A stretch of 64,000 bases of DNA, taken from NCBI RefSeq assembly GCF_040530035.1, contig NZ_JBEWCD010000002.1, positions 1,860,001-1,924,000 on the forward strand, written 5' to 3'. The notes beneath the pieces are model-generated. The model saw nothing but the letters and a program-made list of their open reading frames with translations, had not been told where the DNA came from and did not search any database. Source of the DNA: Roseibium sp. HPY-6. Lineage in GTDB: Bacteria; Pseudomonadota; Alphaproteobacteria; Rhizobiales; Stappiaceae. Made by a program: the position numbers and the translations under genes. Shown here one piece after another: positions 18,871 to 27,895 of this stretch (position 1 is the first letter of the stretch; the number at the start of each line of letters is the position of its first letter).

Positions 18871-19379
18871 TGTCGGCGGATCAACAGGAAGGCAGCTCCG
18901 GACTTGTCGGAGCTGCAAGCCGCCTGATCACCGGCTGGGCGCTGCTGGGCGGCATCGTGCTCCTCCTGGTCGTGGCGGTGAACATGGTGTCGATCATCGG
19001 ATCGATGTTTGGAAAGCCTTTTCCGGGCGATTTCGAACTGACTGAAATGGGTGTCGCAGTCGCCGTCTTTTCGTTCCTGCCCTACTGCCAGCTTGTCGGC
19101 GCCAACGTGTCGGCTGATATCTTTACCTCGGGCGCTTCCAAACGAATGATCGCGTTTTTCACACTGCTTGGGTCTCTGATCGCGCTCGGTTTTGCCATTC
19201 TTCTGATCTGGCGCATGTATTTCGGCATGCTTGATCAGCGCGAATACGACTACACCACGACAATCCTGCAAATCCCGCATTGGCTGGCCTTCATCCCAAT
19301 CCTGATCTCGCTGGCTCTTCTCGCCGTGGCGGCAGCCGTCACCTTGCTGCGCGACGCAGACGTTCTGTCGAAAGGATAA
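18870..19379 (+). CDS. dctQ: TRAP transporter small permease (DctQ family)
   Basis: This 169-residue membrane protein has four hydrophobic segments (about residues 20-45, 55-75, 90-112 and 130-152). It pairs with the large permease in the TRAP complex. The ATG at 18870 overlaps the dctP stop as TGATG; an adjacent TTG at 18867 is not needed. Conserved features such as the WRMYFG stretch after the third helix fit the family. The large permease gene begins 7 bp after its stop. Confidence 0.9.
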   Translation: MSADQQEGSSGLVGAASRLITGWALLGGIVLLLVVAVNMVSIIGSMFGKPFPGDFELTEMGVAVAVFSFLPYCQLVGANVSADIFTSGASKRMIAFFTLLGSLIALGFAILLIWRMYFGMLDQREYDYTTTILQIPHWLAFIPILISLALLAVAAAVTLLRDADVLSKG

Positions 19380-19386
19380 TCAGCAG

Positions 19387-20742
19387 ATGACTGACGCACT
19401 CGTGCTCGGCCTCGGTGCACTTGCCGTGCTGATCCTCCTGATCGCCATTCGCATACCGATCGCCTACGCAATGATTCTGGTTGGCGGTGTCGGTACAATG
19501 ATGCTGAACGGTCCGGCGCTCGTTCTCAGCCAGCTCAAGACACTGGCCTACGGACAGTTCTCCATCTACGACCTTTCCGTCGTACCCATGTTTGTCCTGA
19601 TGGGAGCGATCGCGTCGAAAACCGGTCTGAGTCAGGCCCTGTTTCGAGGTGCGAACGCCTGGCTCGGCTGGATGCGCGGCGGCACAGCTATGGCGGCAAT
19701 CGCCGGATGTGCCGGCTTTGGCGCCGTTTGCGGGTCCTCTCTCGCGACCGCTTCGACGATGGGCAAGGTCGCTTTGCCGGAGCTCCGCCGCTACAACTAT
19801 TCAGGAGCGCTTGCCACCGGAACGCTCGCGGCCGGGGGCGTTCTGGGCATTCTCATCCCGCCGTCCGTCGTCCTGATCATCTACGCCGTGATCGTTGAGG
19901 CGAATATCGTCACAATGTTCATGGCAGCGTTCCTTCCGGGCCTGCTGGCTGTTGTTCTTTTCCTCCTGACCATCGCCGTCTATGTGGCCATCAGACCGGC
20001 TGCTGGTCCAAAGGGCGGCGTTGCGGACGGGAGCGAATTCGTCGAAGCCACAGTCGGGATGATCCCTGTGCTGATTATTTTCGGTATGGTGATCGGCGGC
20101 ATCTATTTCGGTTTTTTCAATCCGACACCGGCTGCCGCCGTCGGCGTGTTCCTTGTGCTGTTTTTCGGCATCGTCCAGAGAAAGCTGTCACGCACTGACT
20201 TTGTCTCCGCGCTCAAGGAGACGGCCGCCACCTCCGGAATGATCTACCTGATTATCCTGGGTGCCGAACTTCTGAAGATCTTCATGTCCCGCGTCGGACT
20301 TCCCCAGGAAACCGCCGCCTGGATCTCGAACTCGGGCCTGGAGCCGATGACGGTGCTGATCATCTTGCTGATTGCGCTCATCTTTCTGGGCTGCCTGATG
20401 GACAGCCTTTCCATGATCCTGCTTGTCATTCCGTTTTTCTGGCCGGTGCTGGTCGAGATCAATGGCGGCATTTATCAGGGCGCGGACGGGGCAGGCTTCG
20501 GCATGAGCACCGAAGACCTGAAGATCTGGTTCGGGATCCTGGCGCTGATTGTGGTCGAACTCGGCCTGATCACGCCACCCGTCGGCATGAATGTCTTCGT
20601 GATTTCCTCGCTCGCGCGCGACACGCCCATGATCGAGACCTTCAAGGGCGTTGCACCGTTCTTCGGGGCCGAGGTTATCCGTGTGATCCTGCTGGTGAGT
20701 TTCCCGGCAATCACCCTTTGGCTGCCGACCGTTCTGCGGTAG
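19387..20742 (+). CDS. dctM: TRAP transporter large permease (DctM family)
   Basis: This 451-residue inner-membrane protein with about 12 hydrophobic segments drives sodium-coupled uptake. Family hallmarks are IRIPIAYAMILVG near the N-terminus, MRGGTAMAAIAGCAGFGAVC, GTLAAGGVLGILIPPS near residue 140, and the C-terminal GLITPPVGMNVFVI. It ends 8 bp from the convergent pcaB stop codon, and I see no clear terminator between them. It is the last gene of dctPQM. Confidence 0.93.
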   Translation: MTDALVLGLGALAVLILLIAIRIPIAYAMILVGGVGTMMLNGPALVLSQLKTLAYGQFSIYDLSVVPMFVLMGAIASKTGLSQALFRGANAWLGWMRGGTAMAAIAGCAGFGAVCGSSLATASTMGKVALPELRRYNYSGALATGTLAAGGVLGILIPPSVVLIIYAVIVEANIVTMFMAAFLPGLLAVVLFLLTIAVYVAIRPAAGPKGGVADGSEFVEATVGMIPVLIIFGMVIGGIYFGFFNPTPAAAVGVFLVLFFGIVQRKLSRTDFVSALKETAATSGMIYLIILGAELLKIFMSRVGLPQETAAWISNSGLEPMTVLIILLIALIFLGCLMDSLSMILLVIPFFWPVLVEINGGIYQGADGAGFGMSTEDLKIWFGILALIVVELGLITPPVGMNVFVISSLARDTPMIETFKGVAPFFGAEVIRVILLVSFPAITLWLPTVLR

Positions 20743-20750
20743 GCCCCCGG

Positions 20751-22064
20751 CTAGCTGCGGTCGCGCTTGGCGAAGATCTTGTCCGACATCTCCCGGCTCG
20801 GCTGAATGGCCGAGCGGGGATCGAGCACATCGTGCCAATCGATTTCAATGGGGCTCAGTTTTGCAAGAGCGTCTGCGAAGGGCGCCGTATCGGCGGCAGC
20901 ATTGGCGACGAGGTTCTTGGCATCCGCTCGCGGAACACCGGCCTTTGCAAGAGCGAAGCTTGCGGTTTCGGCCATGATTTCAGGATTGGCTGATAGCGTT
21001 GCATCCAATTGGACATCGTTCGGTTTCAAACTGTCCGCGAGCGCGTGTGCGTGCCGCAGCGCGGTGCCGGTTGCCATCAGCATTTGCGGGACCATCATCC
21101 ATTCAAGCGGCCACTTTGTGCCGTCCCGTTCCTCGACGGGATCGGAAGCCGCAGCCAGTGTGCCTTGGGATTGATTGACGATCTGGGCAAGGACCAGAAT
21201 GGCTTCCGCCTGCACAGGGTTCGCCTTTTGCGGCATGGTGGACGAGCCACCCCCGCTGCCGCTTGAAACTTCACCAATGTCCGAGCGGCCGAGAAGAATG
21301 AGATCTCCGGCCATTTTACCAAGCGCAGCGCTGACTCGCTGCAACCAGGCCGCAAGCTCAAGAAGCGGCGAACGGTTCACATGCCAGGACGGTCCGTCTT
21401 CCAGTCCGAGTTCCAGGGCAAGGGCCCGCGCCACCTGCGGCCCGTCCGGGGCGATCGCACCGTTGATGCCCGATGCTCCGCCGAACTGAAGCTTGAGAAC
21501 AGATTTCTTCAGCCCACTCAGCCCGTTTTCTGCATCGATCAGGGGATGCGCCCATTGGGCGAGCCGATACCCAAGCGTTACCGGTGTCGACACCTGGCTG
21601 CGGGTACGGCCGGCCAGCAACCGGTCTGCATATTCGCGGCTTTGCATCTCCAGGGAGCTGATCAACCGATCAAGACGCGCTTCAAGAATCTCAAGGCAGG
21701 CTTTGATCTGAAGCATCTGCGCCGTGTCCATGACGTCCTGGCTGGTCGCACCCCAGTGCAGCCACTTTCCGGCGTCTTCCCCGGCGATCTTGCGCAATTG
21801 AGCAACAAGGGCTGGTACCGGAACGCCCGCCGACGTGGTGCCGTCTTGAAGGGTTTCTGGCGCAGGTGAGGCATCCAGCAAACGCGTTGCGATGGCCGCT
21901 GCGGCGTCGGCTGGAATGATCCCGAGCTTTCCCTGGACGATGGCGAGCGCACGCTCGAAACGGACCATGTGCGCAATGTCGGCCGCATCATTGAGCAAAG
22001 GCAGAAGACTGTCATCGGAAAAAAGTCCGGAATGGACCGGGCTTGCGAGCAGGGAAAGGGGCAT
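20751..22064 (-). CDS. pcaB: 3-carboxy-cis,cis-muconate cycloisomerase
   Basis: This 437-residue member of the fumarase/aspartase superfamily converts 3-carboxymuconate to 4-carboxymuconolactone. The signature GSSTMPQKANP (flexible catalytic loop) is present, with TSQDVMDTAQMLQ and RTRSQVSTP upstream of it. The ATG at 22064 is preferred; an in-frame TTG at 22073 lies inside an inverted repeat. It is the last gene of the minus-strand pob/pca operon, 54 bp after the BKACE gene, and at 437 residues it is within the usual range of 350-450. Confidence 0.93.
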   Translation of the reverse strand: MPLSLLASPVHSGLFSDDSLLPLLNDAADIAHMVRFERALAIVQGKLGIIPADAAAAIATRLLDASPAPETLQDGTTSAGVPVPALVAQLRKIAGEDAGKWLHWGATSQDVMDTAQMLQIKACLEILEARLDRLISSLEMQSREYADRLLAGRTRSQVSTPVTLGYRLAQWAHPLIDAENGLSGLKKSVLKLQFGGASGINGAIAPDGPQVARALALELGLEDGPSWHVNRSPLLELAAWLQRVSAALGKMAGDLILLGRSDIGEVSSGSGGGSSTMPQKANPVQAEAILVLAQIVNQSQGTLAAASDPVEERDGTKWPLEWMMVPQMLMATGTALRHAHALADSLKPNDVQLDATLSANPEIMAETASFALAKAGVPRADAKNLVANAAADTAPFADALAKLSPIEIDWHDVLDPRSAIQPSREMSDKIFAKRDRS

Positions 22065-22102
22065 GGCTCTCAACTGTCAAAAGGTTGCCCTCAATTGAGA
22101 GC
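22065..22102. repeat. Inverted repeat in the pcaB leader
   Basis: GGCTCTCAA at 22065-22073 and TTGAGAGCC at 22094-22102 are perfect 9-bp arms separated by 20 bp. They fill the gap between the BKACE stop and the pcaB start, so the hairpin could occlude or set pcaB translation, or serve as an operator. No T-run follows, so it is not a standard terminator. Confidence 0.5.
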
Positions 22103-22118
22103 CAGGCGGCACGGAACG

Positions 22119-22955
22119 TCAAGCGGCCTTAAGTGGCAGGTCGAGTATTTCCCGGGCTTGCTGCCAGGTTGCGACAGGACGTTCGTGCTTTTCGCAAAGC
22201 GCAGCCGCCCGCTTGACGAGCGCGGCATTGGACGGGGCGAGGGTTTCCCTGTCCAGCCGAACATTGTCTTCCAGGCCAGTTCGCGTGTGTCCGCCCTCCG
22301 CGATGCACCACTCGTTCACCGTCAGCTGGTGCCGGCCAATTCCAGCCGCACACCATTCGGCATCCGGTACGAGCCTTTCAACCGTCTTGATGTAATAGTC
22401 GAACACGTCGCGGTCGACCGGCATGGCGTTTTTGACGCCCATGACAAACTGCACGTAGAGCTTTCCCGGGATGCGGCCATCACGGTTCATGGAAGCTGCC
22501 TGGTGAATATGGCTGAGGTCGAACGCTTCGATCTCCGGCTTGACGACATGGGTCCGCATTTCGCTTGCAAGCCAGTCGACGAGATCGGGCGGGTTTTCAT
22601 AGACCCGTGTCGGGAAATTGTTTGAGCCGACCGACAGCGACGCCATGTCCGGCTTCAACGGCAGCATGCCACCGCGCGCCTGCCCGGCGCCGGAGCGCCC
22701 GCCGGTCGAGAATTGAATGATCATGCCCGGACAGTGCTTTTCCAGGCCTTCCTTCAGCCGGGCAAACTTCTCCGGATCCGAGGTTGGCGACTGGTCGTCG
22801 TTTCGCACATGGGCGTGGACGATCGATGCACCGGCCTCGAAAGCTTCGTGCGTGCTTTCAAGCTGTTCTGAAACCGTAATCGGAACGGCCGGATTGTTTT
22901 CCTTGGTCGCGACCGATCCGGTGATGGCAACGCAGATGATGCAGGGTTTGGTCAT
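22119..22955 (-). CDS. BKACE family beta-keto acid cleavage enzyme (DUF849)
   Basis: This 278-residue TIM-barrel enzyme belongs to the 3-keto-5-aminohexanoate cleavage (Kce)/BKACE family. It condenses a beta-keto acid with acetyl-CoA to give acetoacetate and a new CoA thioester. The zinc-binding HAH motif (VHAHVRND, H47 and H49) and the PEIEAFD segment are visible, and QFSTGGRSG is a family substrate-site stretch. Lying inside the pca operon between pcaG and pcaB, it probably takes beta-ketoadipate to succinyl-CoA plus acetoacetate, bypassing pcaIJ and pcaF. That substrate is inferred from position and from known diversity of the family. Confidence 0.88.
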   Translation of the reverse strand: MTKPCIICVAITGSVATKENNPAVPITVSEQLESTHEAFEAGASIVHAHVRNDDQSPTSDPEKFARLKEGLEKHCPGMIIQFSTGGRSGAGQARGGMLPLKPDMASLSVGSNNFPTRVYENPPDLVDWLASEMRTHVVKPEIEAFDLSHIHQAASMNRDGRIPGKLYVQFVMGVKNAMPVDRDVFDYYIKTVERLVPDAEWCAAGIGRHQLTVNEWCIAEGGHTRTGLEDNVRLDRETLAPSNAALVKRAAALCEKHERPVATWQQAREILDLPLKAA

Positions 22956-22964
22956 GTTGAGGTC

Positions 22965-23585
22965 TCAGATATCGAAAAAGACGGTCTCGTCTTCTCCCTG
23001 AAGCTTAATGTCAAAGCGGTAGACTGTCTTGCCATCCCTTTCGGTCCGCTTGGCAATCAGTGTCTTGCGCCGCTTTTCCCACTCGATAAGGTTCAAAACG
23101 GGGTCATGCGCATTGGCGTCATGCTCGTCGTCGAAGTAAAGCCGCGTGTGTAGACCGATATTGACGCCGCGTGCGACAAACCAGAGGCTGATATGGGGTG
23201 CCATGACACCCACCGTACCATCGGTCACGGACCCCGGTTTTATGGTGTCGATGCCCCATTCACCGGTTTCAAAATCGGTGATGACGCGGCCCCAGCCACG
23301 AAAGCCGTCTTCCACTGTGCCGCCGGCTTCTGGGTGGGCGTAGGTGCCGGCCGCGTTGGCCTGCCAGGCTTCCAGGAGAACATCCTTGATCGGCGATCCC
23401 ATGCCGTCGATCACACAGCCCTCGATGCGGATACGTTCGCCGTCAGCATTTGGCCCTGCAATATCCCAGCCGAGTTCATTCTTGTAGATTTCAAATCCCG
23501 CCGCTCCGGGCGCAAGACCGATATGCACGTAGGGGCCGGCGGTCTGCGATGGCGTTTCTTTCAGATAGTCGAGTGTCTGGTGCAT
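22965..23585 (-). CDS. pcaG: Protocatechuate 3,4-dioxygenase alpha subunit
   Basis: This 206-residue subunit forms the intradiol dioxygenase with PcaH. Visible family features are TAGPYVHIG near residue 16, RIRIEGCVIDGMGSPIKDVL near residue 50, and the LEAWQANAAGTYAHPE segment. The second half carries PHISLWFVARGVNIGLHTRLYF, equivalent to the His-ligand strand of the beta subunit; alpha subunits do not bind iron. The gene begins 2 bp after the pcaH stop codon, so the two are tightly coupled. Confidence 0.95.
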   Translation of the reverse strand: MHQTLDYLKETPSQTAGPYVHIGLAPGAAGFEIYKNELGWDIAGPNADGERIRIEGCVIDGMGSPIKDVLLEAWQANAAGTYAHPEAGGTVEDGFRGWGRVITDFETGEWGIDTIKPGSVTDGTVGVMAPHISLWFVARGVNIGLHTRLYFDDEHDANAHDPVLNLIEWEKRRKTLIAKRTERDGKTVYRFDIKLQGEDETVFFDI

Positions 23586-23587
23586 GG

Positions 23588-24313
23588 TCAGTTGCCCTCC
23601 GGACGGTTCTCGAAATAGGTCGACCTGCGTCCACGCAAGACGATGTCGAACTTGTAGGCGATCGTATCCAGCGGAATGGTCGCATTCAGGTCGAGTTTTG
23701 CGATCAGCTGCTCGATGGCCTCGTCATCCGGGATCGTGTTGACGATCGGACAGATGGGAATGAGCGGGTCGCCCTCGAAATAGCACTGCGTAATCAGTCT
23801 TTGCGCAAAGGCCGTGCCGAAGACAGATACGTGAACATGTGCCGGCCGCCAGCTGTTGACCCAGTTGCGCCAGGGATAAGCGCCCGGTTTTACGGTCCGG
23901 AAACAATAGTAACCGGCGTCATCTGTCAGGGCACGGCCGCAGCCGCCGAAATTGGGATCGATCGGCGCAAGGTAGGTGTCTTTCCTGTGCCTGTAGCGTC
24001 CACCCGAGTTGGCCTGCCAGATCTCGACAAGCGTGTTCGGGACCGGTTTGGCATTCTCATCAAGCACGCGCCCGTGGAGCAGTATCCGCTCTCCGATCGG
24101 GCTTTCGCCCGGCTTGGCATAGTTGGTCAACAGGTCGCCGTCGCGTGGATCAATATCGTTGTGACCGAAAACAGGTCCAGTGATCTCGCTGACGGTCGTT
24201 CCGAGGCTGATCATGGAATATTGAGGCGAACGGGCGACGCTTGTCTTGTAGTCAGGTGTCAGCGCCGGTGGCTGCCAACGCCGGTCGCGTTGATAAAACG
24301 GACCCTGGTTCAT
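23588..24313 (-). CDS. pcaH: Protocatechuate 3,4-dioxygenase beta subunit
   Basis: This 241-residue catalytic subunit cleaves protocatechuate between its two hydroxyls. All four Fe(III) ligands are visible by motif: Tyr in GGRYRHRKD, Tyr in KPGAYPWRN, and the two His in RPAHVHVSV. The start is the ATG at 24313 ([16 protein letters not shown]) after an AGGGAGAAAG ribosome-binding site; an upstream in-frame extension is not family-like. It lies between pcaC and pcaG in the usual order. Confidence 0.95.
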   Translation of the reverse strand: MNQGPFYQRDRRWQPPALTPDYKTSVARSPQYSMISLGTTVSEITGPVFGHNDIDPRDGDLLTNYAKPGESPIGERILLHGRVLDENAKPVPNTLVEIWQANSGGRYRHRKDTYLAPIDPNFGGCGRALTDDAGYYCFRTVKPGAYPWRNWVNSWRPAHVHVSVFGTAFAQRLITQCYFEGDPLIPICPIVNTIPDDEAIEQLIAKLDLNATIPLDTIAYKFDIVLRGRRSTYFENRPEGN

Positions 24314-24338
24314 GCTTTCTCTCCCTGTGAGCGTGGGC

Positions 24339-24734
24339 TCAGCGCGCCGCGTGCCGCGCGCTCTGCTCCATCTCCGCATATGTTTCCTTGGCAATCTTCA
24401 GGGCCTGGTTGGCGCGTGGCACACCAGCATAAATCGCCACATGCTGAAACGCCTCGAGCACGTCCTGTTTGCTGGCGCCCGTTCGGGCGGTCGCCCGGAT
24501 ATGCATCGAGATTTCCTCAAAATTTCCAAGTGCGGCGAGAAGTGCCAGCGTAAGCATGGAACGCTCGCGCGCGCTGATGCCGTCGGACGACCAGACTGTT
24601 CCCCAGGCCCCCTCAGTAATCAGCGTCTGGAACGGACCGTCCAGTTCCGTCTTGCCGTTTTCCGCCCGATTGACATGATCGTCGCCGAGGACTGCGCGGC
24701 GCACGTCCATGCCACGTTCATAACGTTCTGACAT
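24339..24734 (-). CDS. pcaC: 4-carboxymuconolactone decarboxylase
   Basis: This 131-residue AhpD-like helical protein decarboxylates 4-carboxymuconolactone to beta-ketoadipate enol-lactone. The length is standard for a stand-alone PcaC, not a PcaCD fusion. Conserved stretches are [20 protein letters not shown] and [19 protein letters not shown]. Its start lies within the 3' end of pcaD (17-bp overlap), implying coupled translation. Confidence 0.94.
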   Translation of the reverse strand: MSERYERGMDVRRAVLGDDHVNRAENGKTELDGPFQTLITEGAWGTVWSSDGISARERSMLTLALLAALGNFEEISMHIRATARTGASKQDVLEAFQHVAIYAGVPRANQALKIAKETYAEMEQSARHAAR

Positions 24735-25518
24735 GGGAAGTCTCCTTGAGAAACGTCGTCAAATGGCCCGCGTAAATCTCCGGATACTCCACGCAGGGCA
24801 GGTGACCCGCGTTGCGGATCTCGACATACCGGCTTCCGGCGATAAGCTCAGTCGTGCCGCGGACGAGTTCCGGAGAGCTCGCCATATCAAGCTCGCCACC
24901 GATGCCGAGGACCGGCAATTTCAGCTGTGCTGTGCTGGCGGTCAGGTCTGTCGCGGCGATCGCAGTGCTGCATCCGATATAGCCGTCGGCAGGCGTGCGG
25001 GTCATCATGTTACGCCACAGGGTCGCATCCGCCGATTGGCGGAAATCTTCTCCGAACCAGCGCTGAAGAATGGCATCGGCCATCGCTTCGATTCCACCTT
25101 CGCGAATGCGGTCAATCCTGTCCTGCCACATTTCGGCAGTGCCGAGCTTTGCGGCAGTGTTTGAAAGCACCAATGCCTTGATCGCTTCGGGCCGCCGGCT
25201 TGCTAGCGATTGTCCGATGAAGCCGCCGATCGACAGTCCGATGAAGATGCAGGCGCCGACGTTGATCTGGTCGAGAAACTCTTCGGTATCCGTGACCAGC
25301 GCTTCCATGGTGTAAGGCGGCTTTGGGCAGGAGGAGAGACCGTGGCCGCGTTTGTCGAAACGAATGAAGCGAAAGCCCTCTTGCGGCAGAAGCGGAATGA
25401 TCTTTTCCCAAAGCCGGAGGTCCGTGCCGAGCGAGTTGGCAAAGACGATCGGATATCCGTTCGGGTCACCGTCTTCCCTCCAGTGAAGGTCGACTGAACT
25501 GAGACGCGCGATCTTCAT
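24718..25518 (-). CDS. pcaD: 3-oxoadipate enol-lactonase
   Basis: This 266-residue alpha/beta hydrolase opens beta-ketoadipate enol-lactone. The nucleophile elbow is GLSIGGFIGQ (Ser near residue 93), the early FANSLGTDLRLW holds the oxyanion region, and the catalytic His is in GHLPCVEYPE near the C-terminus. The ATG at 25518 overlaps the pobA stop (ATGA). An upstream in-frame extension to 25554 is rejected because it would run into pobA. Confidence 0.93.
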   Translation of the reverse strand: MKIARLSSVDLHWREDGDPNGYPIVFANSLGTDLRLWEKIIPLLPQEGFRFIRFDKRGHGLSSCPKPPYTMEALVTDTEEFLDQINVGACIFIGLSIGGFIGQSLASRRPEAIKALVLSNTAAKLGTAEMWQDRIDRIREGGIEAMADAILQRWFGEDFRQSADATLWRNMMTRTPADGYIGCSTAIAATDLTASTAQLKLPVLGIGGELDMASSPELVRGTTELIAGSRYVEIRNAGHLPCVEYPEIYAGHLTTFLKETSHVRTL

Positions 25519-26687
25519 CAGTAAGGCAGCCCCACATAGTTTTGCGCAAACCATCTCTGCGCGATTTCATTGTAGTGCAGAGACTCTATTTCAGCCCGCT
25601 GCATCTTGAGATCGAAATCCGTCTGATCCGGAAACCGGTGCAGGAGATTGGTCGTCGACCAGCTGAAGCGCTCAGCTTTCCAGACCCTTGCCAGTGCCTT
25701 TTCGGAATAGTGTTCGATCCCGCCCATATCCTTGTCCCGGTAAAAGCGGACAAGGGCTTCATGGAGATAATGAACATCGGAGGCTGCTGTATTCAGACCC
25801 TTCGCACCCGTGGGTGGAACGATATGTGCCGCATCACCGCACAGGAAGAGGCGTCCCCAGCGCATGGGTTCGGTAACGAAAGATCGCAGCGGAGCAATCG
25901 ACTTTTCGATTGAAGGACCGGTCACCAGCTTCTCAGCAATCGCTTCCGGCAATCGGCGCTTCAACTCGTCCCAGAAAGCGTCGTCGCTCCAATTCTCGAC
26001 GTTGTCGGCCTGATCGCACTGAACGTAGTAGCGTGACAGTTTCTCATTGCGCATGGAACAAAGCGCAAATCCCCTGGTCGAATTCGCGTAGATCAGTTCA
26101 TCGTGCACAGGCGGCGTTTCGGAGAGGATGCCGAGCCAGCCGAAGGGAAATATCTTTTCATATTCCTTGCGCACAGTCTCCGGAATGGTCTTGCGGCTGA
26201 CGCCGTGAAAGCCGTCGCAGCCGGCGATGAAGTCGCAATCGATCCTGTGTTCGGCGCCGCCCGAGACATAGGTTACATATGGAGCGTCCCGGTCCGCATC
26301 GATTATCTGAACGTTTTCGACTTCAAAAATCGTCTTCGCATCAATTGCTTCCCGCGCATCGTAAAGATCATGCGTCAGTTCGGTCTGGCCGTAGACAATG
26401 ACGTTCTGACCGATCAGCTTGTGGAAATCGATGGCGAACATCTCGTTTTCATAAGAGATGCAGGTGCCGTGATGGACGAAGCACTCGCGGTCCATGCGCT
26501 CTGCGACACCGGCCTCGCGCATCATGTTGACGAGGCCCGTCTCCAGTATTCCGGCCCGGATACGCGCCAGAACATACTCCCGCGTCTTGCGCTCCAAAAG
26601 GACGGTCTCAATTCCGTGTTTGTGCAACAGCTGTCCGAGCAGCAGGCCTGAAGGGCCTCCGCCGACGATGACAACCTGAGTGCGCAT
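25518..26687 (-). CDS. pobA: 4-hydroxybenzoate 3-monooxygenase
   Basis: This 389-residue FAD monooxygenase makes protocatechuate from 4-hydroxybenzoate with NAD(P)H. The FAD motif VVIVGGGPSGLLLGQLLHKH is at the N-terminus, the GCDGFHGVSR segment is near residue 160, and FLCGDAAHIVPPTGAKGLN near residue 282 completes the FAD site; the length equals the classical enzyme. It is the first gene of the minus-strand operon, divergent from pcaQ across 92 bp, so 4-hydroxybenzoate feeding and protocatechuate cleavage share one transcript. Confidence 0.96.
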   Translation of the reverse strand: MRTQVVIVGGGPSGLLLGQLLHKHGIETVLLERKTREYVLARIRAGILETGLVNMMREAGVAERMDRECFVHHGTCISYENEMFAIDFHKLIGQNVIVYGQTELTHDLYDAREAIDAKTIFEVENVQIIDADRDAPYVTYVSGGAEHRIDCDFIAGCDGFHGVSRKTIPETVRKEYEKIFPFGWLGILSETPPVHDELIYANSTRGFALCSMRNEKLSRYYVQCDQADNVENWSDDAFWDELKRRLPEAIAEKLVTGPSIEKSIAPLRSFVTEPMRWGRLFLCGDAAHIVPPTGAKGLNTAASDVHYLHEALVRFYRDKDMGGIEHYSEKALARVWKAERFSWSTTNLLHRFPDQTDFDLKMQRAEIESLHYNEIAQRWFAQNYVGLPY

Positions 26688-26712
26688 GGCTTTCTCCTCT
26701 GTTGCCCTTATA

Positions 26713-26725
26713 TTGAATGTTCAAA
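26713..26725. promoter_or_regulatory. Candidate PcaQ (LysR-type) operator
   Basis: In the 92-bp pobA-pcaQ divergent gap, TTGAATGTTCAA at 26713-26724 is a perfect 5-2-5 palindrome and, with the next A, fits the T-N11-A pattern of LysR-family sites. The pca operators I remember from rhizobia (ATAACC-type) were not seen, so this remains a candidate. Confidence 0.35.
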
Positions 26726-26779
26726 AATGAGAAGTAAAATGAGATATTGAGCCTTTTTGTTTCTGATACGGGAAACTAA

Positions 26780-27700
26780 ATGATCGATCGACGCATCAAG
26801 TTCCGGCATATTCAGTGTTTCGTGGAGATCGCGCATGAGCGCAGCCTGAAGCTTGCAGCCGACAAATTGTCCCTGACCCAGCCAGCGATTTCAAAAACGC
26901 TGAAGGAGCTGGAGGACATCATCGGTGCGACCCTGATGACGCGCAACAGGGCCGGGATCACGCTGACAAAGCAGGGAAAGGTTTTCCTGCATTTTGCGCA
27001 GATCTCGCTGGCCAGTCTTCAGCAGGGACTGGACGGCGTAGAAAAAGAAGGCGAGCACGCGCGTGCGACGCTGAAGGTCGGCGCCTTGCCGAGCGTGGCA
27101 GCAAGCTTCATCCCGCCCGTGATCCGGGAATTCACCGAACTTGCCCCCAACGTCATGGTCAAGATACTCGATGGTCCCCACGGGTTTCTCATAGAGCGAT
27201 TGAAACTGGGCGAACTAGACCTCGTGATCGGACGTCTCGGCCGTCCCGAGGCCATGGAAGGCGTTTCCTTCACACAGCTTTACTCCGAACGGGTCGACCT
27301 TGTGGTTCGCAAGGGACACCCGCTGCTGGCGGCTCCCGATGTCAAGCGCATCGTGGAATGGCCTGTCATTTACCCGCCGGAAGGAGCAGCGATCCGGCCG
27401 CTGGTCGAACGTTTCATGATCGCCAATGGTGTCGGGGAGATACCGCATCGGATTGAAAGCGTTTCGGGCGCCTTCGGACGGCTCTACACACGCCAGACGG
27501 ACGCGGTCTGGATCATTTCATCCGGCGTTGTACAGACCGAGACAGAAGACGGGTCGCTGGTTCGCCTGCCTTTTGACAGTGACATCACCAAAGGTCCGGT
27601 CGGGCTGATGACACGGCCCGGCACCCGGCAAAGCGCGGAAGTGCAGATTTTTCTTCTGGCGGTCAAGTCCGTCATTGCGGATCTGGATCTTAAGTCCTGA
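26780..27700 (+). CDS. pcaQ: LysR-type activator of the pca genes
   Basis: This 306-residue LysR regulator resembles PcaQ, which activates pca genes in response to beta-carboxymuconate or the lactone. The HTH region (MIDRRIKFRHIQCFVEIAHE, then KLAADKLSLTQPAISKTLKEL) is characteristic, and the effector domain fills the rest. The start ATG at 26780 follows GGGAAACTAA. It is divergent from the pobA-pcaDCHG-BKACE-pcaB operon, the standard arrangement for this regulator. Confidence 0.92.
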   Translation: MIDRRIKFRHIQCFVEIAHERSLKLAADKLSLTQPAISKTLKELEDIIGATLMTRNRAGITLTKQGKVFLHFAQISLASLQQGLDGVEKEGEHARATLKVGALPSVAASFIPPVIREFTELAPNVMVKILDGPHGFLIERLKLGELDLVIGRLGRPEAMEGVSFTQLYSERVDLVVRKGHPLLAAPDVKRIVEWPVIYPPEGAAIRPLVERFMIANGVGEIPHRIESVSGAFGRLYTRQTDAVWIISSGVVQTETEDGSLVRLPFDSDITKGPVGLMTRPGTRQSAEVQIFLLAVKSVIADLDLKS

Positions 27701-27895
27701 ATCGGCTCTTGCAGCATGTTGGTCCCGCGCTGCCGAACCGAAAGACTTGTCTTCTCACGAAAGCGTGAGCATCTTTCCGGCATGCTCTTTCCGCGTGGTC
27801 TCGGAAAAGGACATAATCGCACTATACTTCATCGTCGGAAATGCTTGGCCTGTGTCATGGGCCAAGGGTCGAACGTCCCGATAGGAGAGATCTTG

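Noticed and set aside
23450..24553. 367-residue plus-strand frame across pcaG/pcaH
   Set aside because: Antisense to two well-identified dioxygenase subunits; no plausible start signal.
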